Shown: in pieces, positions 50,027 to 55,834 of the stretch
Layout: every line of letters begins with the position of its first letter
Numbering within the stretch: position 1 is the stretch's first letter
DNA from: Bacteroidales bacterium
Lineage (GTDB): Bacteria > Bacteroidota > Bacteroidia > Bacteroidales > JAADJA01
Assembly (NCBI GenBank): GCA_021740645.1
Contig: JAIOZL010000033.1
Location: 1 to 55,834, forward strand
Length of the DNA stretch: 55,834 nt
Direction: 5' to 3'
Position numbers and translations under genes: made by a program
The notes under the pieces: model-generated
The model's database searches: none
What the model was told of the DNA's origin: nothing
What the model saw: the letters and a program-made list of their open reading frames with translations, nothing else

Positions 50027-52741
50027 TTATTCCTCCAGAAGATAGTTTACCACTTTGTTCCCCAATCCTGCGATGATGCTGCGGGAATTGCCCCCACTGA
50101 TCGCTCCCACATCAAAACAGGTTTCGGCCCCAAAAAACTGCTGTGTATATTCCCTTCCATTTTTACTAAAAACCTGAATTTCGTGCGCATTATTTAAGAG
50201 TAGAGCAATGTTCATAAGCCCTCTCCTTCCCTGAAAAACCAAGGGTTTATTTACAATTTCATCATCAAATTGGTATTCGAATAAAACTGCTTTAAAACGA
50301 TCGAATACCACCAATTTGTTTTTATCTGCAAAAATGAAATCTTCTGAACCATTGTTATCAAAATCAGCATATATAAAATAATGATCGGCAGAAAAAGTCC
50401 CGAAAGAGGTTCGTTTTACATTTCCTTTAGTATTGATGTAAACCACGTTACCATCATCATCAGTAGTAATAAAAATTCCTTTTGAATTGGTATTGTTGAT
50501 ATAAAACACAGAATGCATGGCTTTGGTAAAATGTTTTTCTAAATCAATCCTGACCTCTCCTTTGCGGTTGTTAATCATCACATTTCCCTTTTCATCGGTT
50601 ACAAAAATATAATCCCTTTTCCCGGCTGTAAGGTGCTGGACAGGAGCCTTTACCTCCACGCCTGCCTGTATCTTATTCCATCCTTCTGTTTCTTCAAAAC
50701 TTTTATTATAGTTATAAATCTTATTGTCGTTCAGAGCCAGTATCATTCGGTAATCGTTGTCATTATTATAATCGAAGACGGCTAATGGATTGGTAGATGG
50801 GGTGGGCAATTTCACCGGAAAGCCACCTACATCATTTCCTTTTAAGTCAACTAAATAAATGTAATTTTCAGTATTAAAAAGGTATTGAAATTTTCCATTG
50901 TTGTAAAAATCTACAAGGTTGATATCTCCCAGCGGAGCTTCCAACAGGGTTTTCTTCCATATGACTGCCCCTAAATGATCAGCGAGGTACATCGTTTTAT
51001 TGGCATCGAACGCAATGATGTTCAGTTTGCCACTCTGGTGGTTTTTAATTAAATATGGACGGGCAATCACCGCTTGCTCTAAATCAAACTCCCAGTTAGT
51101 TGGGATCACCTGTTGGAAACCGGGATTATACTTGAGGTAGAGATTGGTATAAAACATCTGGTTGATATAACTGAATTGCAGTGCAATCCCCTCGAAGTTC
51201 TTTACCAGGTTTGAATGTGCAATGAATTCGTCTTGCAGGTTTTGCGCTAAAATATATTTGGGCAGGTTACCGGTGTTTTTTAGATTGGCATATAAAAATA
51301 TATTTGAACGGTCAGAAATATTATTGGAAAAGGACTGATAGTTCAGATCATTAGCCAGTGTTTTTCTCAAATAAAAGTTATCGATTAATTTGGTAAGGGC
51401 CTCTGCCTTATCACTAAATATCACATAATCCTTCAGGGTGATATAATAATTTTGGTCTATGGACTTAAACATTTCCCCAAAAATATACCCTAGCAATTCA
51501 GGTAGCGAAAGCTTTTTAATCTGGTAACCATTGTGCTCCAGTTTTACTTTTTTGGCGCTACGATTTTGAGTCCGAACTTTGTTTTCCATGCCCTCAAGCC
51601 AAAAACCGGCTTTGAGTATATCATTGCTTTGAAAAACTGCAAGAAACCCGGCATCCGTTTCAGACAGCGCATACTCATTACCTATCCATGAATAAAATTC
51701 TTTTTCCAGGTCAATTTCATAGTTTTGAAACAAATCGCCCGAATATTGTTCCAATGTCATTTTTCTGGCCAAAGAAATGGTTTCTAAAAACTGAGTGAAT
51801 TTCTCTATTCCAAAATGTGCCATCCATGAAACATCACGGGGTAACACTTCAGGAATATTAATTTTTTGAGGAGCCTGTCGCAAGGCATCCAAATCAAATC
51901 CCATCGAATCGGAGGTTACTGTATATCCGTTAAAAAGTACCTCATCAGGATTTATGATCAGGTCGGTTTCGGAATAGGTGGCAAAACTATTTAAACCCAG
52001 TGACAGGAAACGCAATTTATTTGAGACAAGCGGGCTGCAAGCTTTGCCCAGGTTCTTAAAATGAATAAACAGGTTGGCATCTACATTTTTACCTGCCGTT
52101 GCTACAATGCGTGTGAAATCTGCATCAGTAACCATACTTCGGCCGTGATCAAGCTGGTAGATCGCCTCTGTTACAAGAGTTTCGGTAAAGCTTCCAATAA
52201 ATAACCCATAGTGTACTGTAAAGTAAAATAATCTTTCAGGATGAGGAAGGTTTACGATTTGATAGGAAACGCCTCCTGCAGATTTACTCATTAAAATACT
52301 TTTCTCTCCATTTTTTTCCTTGATAAACATTTTGACATCTTCCAATCCCATGCCCTGTGGGAGCTCCAGAATAAAAAGCGGGCTAACGTCAATAATACCC
52401 GAAAGATTCAGGGATAAGATCAGTTTGCTGGTCGACAAAATTTCGTGAGTCATCCCGTGGGTCAGAAAAAGTGAATCGAGGTATTTGATCTGGCTGTCAG
52501 CCTCAGTAAACAAACCCTCTTCAAGAAATGCCTGCCATATTTTTGAATGATGAGTAAGCTTGTACACTGCCTGTTCGAAATCTTTTATTTCAGTGAAAAA
52601 AACGGTATTCGGACTTATGGCATGGATCGCGGGCAGGTGAGGATCTTTAAGTGACTTATAATAAGAATAGGCAAAATAGCCTGCAATGGCTGCAAGGAGG
52701 GCAATTAAAATAAAAATGGTTACTTTCCAGAAACCAGACAT
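50027..52741 (-). CDS. Membrane-anchored DUF3352-like protein with C-terminal beta-propeller
   Basis: A 904-residue protein. One membrane segment near the N-terminus (KVTIFILIALLAAIAGYFAYSYY) anchors a large periplasmic part. The first 500 residues (AIHAISPNTVFFTEIKDFEQAVYKL, then FIGSFTETLVTEAIYQL and MFKSIDQNYYITLKDYVIFSDK) resemble DUF3352. The last 350 contain repeated D-x-(N/D)-x-D-G strands of a propeller (DFYNNGKFQYLF, FDYNNDNDYRM, ADFDNNGSEDFIFAD), as in FG-GAP/VCBS proteins. Function unknown. Start: ATG at 52741; an earlier in-frame TTG at 52768 lies upstream of the likely transcription start set by the -7 box at 52770-52777. Confidence 0.75.
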   Translation of the reverse strand: MSGFWKVTIFILIALLAAIAGYFAYSYYKSLKDPHLPAIHAISPNTVFFTEIKDFEQAVYKLTHHSKIWQAFLEEGLFTEADSQIKYLDSLFLTHGMTHEILSTSKLILSLNLSGIIDVSPLFILELPQGMGLEDVKMFIKEKNGEKSILMSKSAGGVSYQIVNLPHPERLFYFTVHYGLFIGSFTETLVTEAIYQLDHGRSMVTDADFTRIVATAGKNVDANLFIHFKNLGKACSPLVSNKLRFLSLGLNSFATYSETDLIINPDEVLFNGYTVTSDSMGFDLDALRQAPQKINIPEVLPRDVSWMAHFGIEKFTQFLETISLARKMTLEQYSGDLFQNYEIDLEKEFYSWIGNEYALSETDAGFLAVFQSNDILKAGFWLEGMENKVRTQNRSAKKVKLEHNGYQIKKLSLPELLGYIFGEMFKSIDQNYYITLKDYVIFSDKAEALTKLIDNFYLRKTLANDLNYQSFSNNISDRSNIFLYANLKNTGNLPKYILAQNLQDEFIAHSNLVKNFEGIALQFSYINQMFYTNLYLKYNPGFQQVIPTNWEFDLEQAVIARPYLIKNHQSGKLNIIAFDANKTMYLADHLGAVIWKKTLLEAPLGDINLVDFYNNGKFQYLFNTENYIYLVDLKGNDVGGFPVKLPTPSTNPLAVFDYNNDNDYRMILALNDNKIYNYNKSFEETEGWNKIQAGVEVKAPVQHLTAGKRDYIFVTDEKGNVMINNRKGEVRIDLEKHFTKAMHSVFYINNTNSKGIFITTDDDGNVVYINTKGNVKRTSFGTFSADHYFIYADFDNNGSEDFIFADKNKLVVFDRFKAVLFEYQFDDEIVNKPLVFQGRRGLMNIALLLNNAHEIQVFSKNGREYTQQFFGAETCFDVGAISGGNSRSIIAGLGNKVVNYLLEE

Positions 52742-52769
52742 ACGAACATTATCTACTTGATTACCCAAA

Positions 52770-52777
52770 CAAAGTTA
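52770..52777 (-). promoter_or_regulatory. -7 promoter box (TAACTTTG)
   Basis: TAACTTTG on the minus strand, 28 bases before the ATG at 52741. Transcription would start near 52763, which decides against the TTG at 52768 as start codon. Confidence 0.6.
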
Positions 52778-52889
52778 AAATAAATGCCTTTGACATTGAC
52801 ATTTAAGGGGGAATAAAGTTAACATGGCCCTGTTAATTGGGAGCCGGGCATTGTGCGACTTCGAAAATACTAAAGCCAAAAAAGAAAAA

Positions 52890-52976
52890 GCCCACAGATT
52901 GAGTAGTCGGAAAAGAATAATATCAGCTGAAAATCAGCATTCAAGAATTCAGGCATCGTCAGTCTAATCTGTGGGC
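52890..52976. repeat. Spaced 11-bp inverted repeat with inner hairpin
   Basis: GCCCACAGATT (52890-52900) and AATCTGTGGGC (52966-52976) are perfect inverse copies 65 bases apart. Inside them GCTGA-aaa-TCAGC (52925-52937) forms a small hairpin. It follows the stop of the gene at 52986; a structured 3' end or small mobile palindrome is likely. No T run. Confidence 0.65.
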
Positions 52977-52985
52977 AATTATATT

Positions 52986-53738
52986 TTATTTATCGGATCC
53001 GCCGCTTATTTCAGGCATATATTCCGAAACTTCTTCAAAGGAACTGTTCACTACGTCACGATATTCTTCCATGAGCTTAAACCATGATCCTTCGCCATGG
53101 ATTTCTTCAAAGTCTTTTTTAAAGGTGCTTTCCTTATCAAAAAACGCCCAGTTCTTAAAACCAAAACCTATAGCAACATCACGGGTATCATTCCCATTGA
53201 ATTGAGATTCAAAAACGGTAAAGTAGTTTTCATATTCCTTCTTTTTGTAAACTTCAACTACTTTTTCAATAATGGCAGTAAAACGGTAGCTTTCATAAGG
53301 CTTGATATCATAAACAGTCCAGACTTCTTTTCCGGAAAATGAGCCTTCAGGAGAATGCGACAACTTTGAATTTAATTTCCAGTATTCGCCTTCAGATACT
53401 TCTTTTACATTCGGCATTACATTGTACATCCAATCTTCCAGGTGTTCTTTGGATTCTGGCCGGCTATCCAGGTCGGTAAAAGTGAGCGGGCCCATAGCCC
53501 AGACCAGGTCACCTGTATGGGGCCCTGTACTGGCATACCACATATGCACTTTATTGGGCCCTTCGTTGTGGTATGTTTTATTATGATGCGCAAGTGCTTC
53601 ATTCAATTCTTTGAGTTTATCGGTGCGGGGTTTAATGTACATTAATTCGTACATTTTATAATCTTTGCTCTCGTTTTCCTGGGTAAATCCGGATAATACA
53701 AAGCAAAATACAGCGGTAATCAGTAAGAGTTTTTTCAT
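52986..53738 (-). CDS. Secreted protein of unknown function, possibly ferredoxin-fold (dimeric alpha/beta barrel-like)
   Basis: A 250-residue exported protein. The signal peptide covers about residues 1-19 (LLLITAVFCFVLSGFTQ). The mature part begins YKMYELMYIKPRTDKLKELNEALAHHNKTYH and later repeats a similar layout (VWTVYDIKPYESYRFTAIIEKVVEVYKKK), that is, strand, helix and second strand twice, as in NIPSNAP or antibiotic-monooxygenase folds with two related halves. No catalytic residue can be named. It stands alone between two intergenic regions and has a -7 box at 53786-53793. The two-domain fold is inference from the pattern. Confidence 0.6.
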   Translation of the reverse strand: MKKLLLITAVFCFVLSGFTQENESKDYKMYELMYIKPRTDKLKELNEALAHHNKTYHNEGPNKVHMWYASTGPHTGDLVWAMGPLTFTDLDSRPESKEHLEDWMYNVMPNVKEVSEGEYWKLNSKLSHSPEGSFSGKEVWTVYDIKPYESYRFTAIIEKVVEVYKKKEYENYFTVFESQFNGNDTRDVAIGFGFKNWAFFDKESTFKKDFEEIHGEGSWFKLMEEYRDVVNSSFEEVSEYMPEISGGSDK

Positions 53739-53785
53739 TTAGTAAATTTTAGTTTTAGTGATGATAATAGTGAATTTATTTTGTC

Positions 53786-53793
53786 CAAAGGTA
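53786..53793 (-). promoter_or_regulatory. -7 promoter box (TACCTTTG)
   Basis: TACCTTTG on the minus strand fits TAnnTTTG, 48 bases before the ATG at 53738. Confidence 0.5.
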
Positions 53794-53883
53794 ATGACTA
53801 TGTGCCTGCTATATTGGATTTTAACTTTAATTTAACATGCATCAGTTAGGAAAAGGATGGATAAACTCTTAATTATTTTGGCT

Positions 53884-54642
53884 TTATTTTTCACAAACAA
53901 CAATAAATTCTTTTGAATCCGTGGATAATAGTGATTCATTGAAATCCCCATAAATATGGTATTTGGAAAAAGAGGAACTATTTAATAATAAATCCAGCTC
54001 ATACCGGAAGAAAAACCTCAGGGAGGTTTTCCAAACTTCCCGGTTTTCTTTACCCTCTTCGTCCCAAACCAGGGTAAAAGTGACGTTGCTGGTTTGATTT
54101 ACAATATCTGCCTTCATGGAAGTGTATCGCCGTAAGCGCTTTCCTGGAGCATATTCTCCGTCGAAATCAATGACATTGTCGAGGCCTTCCGCAAGCATTT
54201 TTATATTGGGGACAAAAAGGTCGAAGATAAATTTGCCTCCCGGCTTTAAGCTCCGGTACATATTATCCAGGGCTTCCTGCTGTTCTTCTATGCGATGCAA
54301 ATGCTGAAATACCCTGAAGGGAGCAATGATCAGATCAAAATTCTTATCAAACCTGGTTTTGGAAAAGTCGCCCGGTTGAATACGCCCGAAATCTTTTTTA
54401 TTGATTTTTGACTTTAATACTTTTAACATTTCAGGGCTGATATCAATCCCATAAATATCTGCTCCTGCTTTTAAGGCATCCATAAAAAAGCGGCCGGTCC
54501 CCACTCCTACTTCTAAAACGGGGCCATTCGCCTGTTTGATCTTGTTCATAAAATAGATATGATCGGTGCCACTTCTTATGCTGTTATATATCACATCATA
54601 AAAGCGGGAGAAGTTCTTCGGATAAGCTGAGCCGGTAATCAT
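53884..54642 (-). CDS. Class I SAM-dependent methyltransferase
   Basis: A 252-residue cytosolic enzyme. The AdoMet-binding motif I is PVLEVGVGTGRFF (residues 41-53), followed by the acidic motif II end (ADIYGIDISPEMLKVL), motif post-II with FDLIIAPFRVFQHL and motif IV LKPGGKFIFDLFVPN. The type is that of methyltransf_25/11 proteins acting on small molecules; the substrate is unknown. It starts 23 bases after the cupin gene's stop, so the two are likely one leftward unit, which would fit a small-molecule pathway. No membrane segment. Confidence 0.85.
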   Translation of the reverse strand: MITGSAYPKNFSRFYDVIYNSIRSGTDHIYFMNKIKQANGPVLEVGVGTGRFFMDALKAGADIYGIDISPEMLKVLKSKINKKDFGRIQPGDFSKTRFDKNFDLIIAPFRVFQHLHRIEEQQEALDNMYRSLKPGGKFIFDLFVPNIKMLAEGLDNVIDFDGEYAPGKRLRRYTSMKADIVNQTSNVTFTLVWDEEGKENREVWKTSLRFFFRYELDLLLNSSSFSKYHIYGDFNESLLSTDSKEFIVVCEK

Positions 54643-54665
54643 GTATATTTTTTAATTTCATTCGT

Positions 54666-55004
54666 TTAGTCCGTTGCAATTCCAAAATATAGCCAGGTAA
54701 CCTCTTCGCTATAAGGATTTGCTGTAGAATGATTTTCTCCGGGTTCAATGGAAATGCAATCCCCTGGTTTTAGCTCAATGGCCTCATCATTCACAACAAA
54801 CATGGCCTTTCCTTTTTGGATATAATACACTTCAAACATGGTGTCATGCTTATGGGTTTCAACGGATTGGCCGGGCATAAGCGTGGCAGACGAGAACATC
54901 ATCAATTGAGGAATGTAACCCCTTTTGATAAAAACCTTTTTTTTGATCGCATCATCATGGCTTGTACCTTCTTCTTTTAGTTGATTGGTATGGACTAGTT
55001 TCAT
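54666..55004 (-). CDS. Small cupin-domain protein
   Basis: A 112-residue single cupin barrel. The metal set is visible: H51, H53 and E58 in ETHKHDTMFEVYYI, and H92 in PGENHSTANP, giving the two cupin motifs G(X)5HXH(X)3-4E and G(X)5PXG(X)2H. Small cupins of this type bind a divalent metal and act as isomerases, oxygenases or sensors; the role here is unknown. Likely cotranscribed with the downstream methyltransferase (23-base gap). The start ATG at 55004 is followed directly by the barrel sequence. Confidence 0.85.
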   Translation of the reverse strand: MKLVHTNQLKEEGTSHDDAIKKKVFIKRGYIPQLMMFSSATLMPGQSVETHKHDTMFEVYYIQKGKAMFVVNDEAIELKPGDCISIEPGENHSTANPYSEEVTWLYFGIATD

Positions 55005-55042
55005 ACTTATTTAAAGCTTAAAATTAGAAATTATACTTCAAT

Positions 55043-55130
55043 AGCGCATCCGCTTGTGCTGCTTTATAGATGCGCTTTATGGTTGCATTTAGCAGCATAC
55101 AGACAATTTTTACCGGCACAAGTGTATGCT
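55043..55130. repeat. Two tandem hairpins between the glycosyltransferase and cupin genes
   Basis: AGCGCATC/GATGCGCT (55043-55050 and 55069-55076) and AGCATACA/TGTATGCT (55094-55101 and 55123-55130) are perfect 8-base inverted repeats one after the other in the 156-base gap. They may fold the 3' end of the glycosyltransferase transcript. No T run follows. Confidence 0.55.
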
Positions 55131-55160
55131 AGCGCCATAGTTTTGCTCCACAGTTAGCAT

Positions 55161-55834
55161 TTATTTCACAATTATATAATTTTTATAGCTAAAATCAATG
55201 CCCAGGTGTCTGCTCAAAGCCTCTTTTGCTTTTTCTTTAAGTGTTTTCCGGTTAATAGAGATATCATGGTCGAATTTCCAGTTTTTAGCAGATATCCTTT
55301 GTTTCATCACTTCTGGATGATCCCCGTCAAATAACTTTAATTCCCTGATGTTTTTGCCATAGTCAAACTCTTCCACAGCCTCCACATGCTCCTCCACCCA
55401 TTGATCATCATGCCATAACTTATTGAAATTTTCCTGTTTCTTTTGCATCACTGCGGGTTCTTTAACCCATCCATAGTGATACATCCATGCGGCAATGGGT
55501 TTCACCCTCAACATTTCATTATTTCCTTTTCTGAATCCTTGTGCATCCCTGAAGGAGTATATCGACTTATCGCTGCGTACCACCCTGATCTCATGTTTAT
55601 ACCAGTCGGATGAGCTCCCGACATAATCGTAAGAGCCGTAAAAATGCAGGTAGTTAAATAATAAACCATCCACTCCGGGTTCATCTTTGTATTGCAACAT
55701 GGCCTCCCTTATAGGATCGAGGTATTTTTCATGGACCACTTCGTCGCCCTGAATATAAAAGGCCCAATCGGTATCATCCGAAATGGCAGCAAATGCTTTA
55801 TCGGTTTCCCTGGCCAACACCTCCCCGCCCTTTC
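55161..55834 (-). CDS. Glycosyltransferase family 2-type protein, 5' part beyond the window
   Basis: The last 224 codons of a gene read leftward and open to the right edge. The frame enters as K-G-G-E-V-L-A-R-E-T-D-K-A-F, typical of GT2-like proteins after their first DxD region, and continues DDTDWAFYIQGDEVVHEKYL, where QGDEV is the acidic segment that precedes the active site, then the helical tail and SYKNYIIVK. The nucleotide-sugar binding N-terminus is missing because the window ends. The role could be capsule, O-antigen or protein glycan assembly; not decidable. A GTG at 55820 inside the frame is not the start, since the frame and homology continue upstream. Confidence 0.8.
   Translation of the reverse strand, partial: KGGEVLARETDKAFAAISDDTDWAFYIQGDEVVHEKYLDPIREAMLQYKDEPGVDGLLFNYLHFYGSYDYVGSSSDWYKHEIRVVRSDKSIYSFRDAQGFRKGNNEMLRVKPIAAWMYHYGWVKEPAVMQKKQENFNKLWHDDQWVEEHVEAVEEFDYGKNIRELKLFDGDHPEVMKQRISAKNWKFDHDISINRKTLKEKAKEALSRHLGIDFSYKNYIIVK

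Overview
The window looks like chromosomal DNA of a Bacteroidota bacterium, probably near the Bacteroidales/Marinilabiliales. Reasons: many TAnnTTTG-type -7 promoter boxes, TonB-dependent receptor plus DUF4249 pairing, PorV/PorQ-like protein, a type IX secretion (T9SS) C-terminal sorting domain, DUF349 and DUF2461 proteins, and several secreted BNR/tail-fibre-like surface proteins. No rRNA and no CRISPR array was seen; there is one tRNA gene (Asp).

Layout. 1-872: the end of an IS1595-type insertion sequence abuts a methionine gamma-lyase-like gene that has lost its N-terminal half. 1017-14273: housekeeping and envelope genes (patatin-Omp85 phospholipase, DUF349 protein, HhH/beta-barrel protein with a PorV/PorQ-like partner, DUF2461 protein, histidine kinase, DUF4249 lipoprotein plus TonB receptor). 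14660-16712: a loose cluster of small leftward genes (lipoprotein, truncated DUF1016 nuclease, small membrane protein, small MscS channel) with palindromes in and between them. 16989-22860: C1 peptidase, ComEC, secreted M28 peptidase.

23184-39772: a 16.6-kb integrated island. A 17-bp repeat of the 3' end of tRNA-Asp (23167-23183 and 39756-39772) bounds it, and a tyrosine recombinase sits beside the right repeat. Leftward core: integrase, RteC-like protein, HTH/excisionase-like protein (with an in-frame stop near its probable true start) and a primase-helicase whose 3' end adjoins a cluster of GGAC-type iterons, a candidate origin. No relaxase, capsid, portal or terminase gene was found, so the element resembles a phage satellite or a stripped mobilizable island. 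Rightward cargo: a membrane protein plus membrane-anchored pentapeptide protein, then a type I restriction-modification operon hsdM-hsdS-[sce7726-sce7725-RES]-hsdR. The bracketed genes (PD-(D/E)xK-like nuclease, sce7725 protein, zinc-ribbon/RES NAD+-consuming toxin-like protein) are AT-rich, have their own -7 box and separate hsdS from hsdR. This compound locus is the best candidate for an under-described defence system: sequence-specific restriction coupled to a probable NAD+-depleting suicide arm.

39884-46122: a four-gene leftward block of secreted proteins starts right after attR. 46316-55834: pepD, an MFS transporter, rsmG, a DUF3352-like/propeller membrane protein, a secreted protein of unknown function, a methyltransferase with a cupin, and a glycosyltransferase cut by the window end. 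All functional assignments are from reading motifs in the translated sequence; no database search was run.
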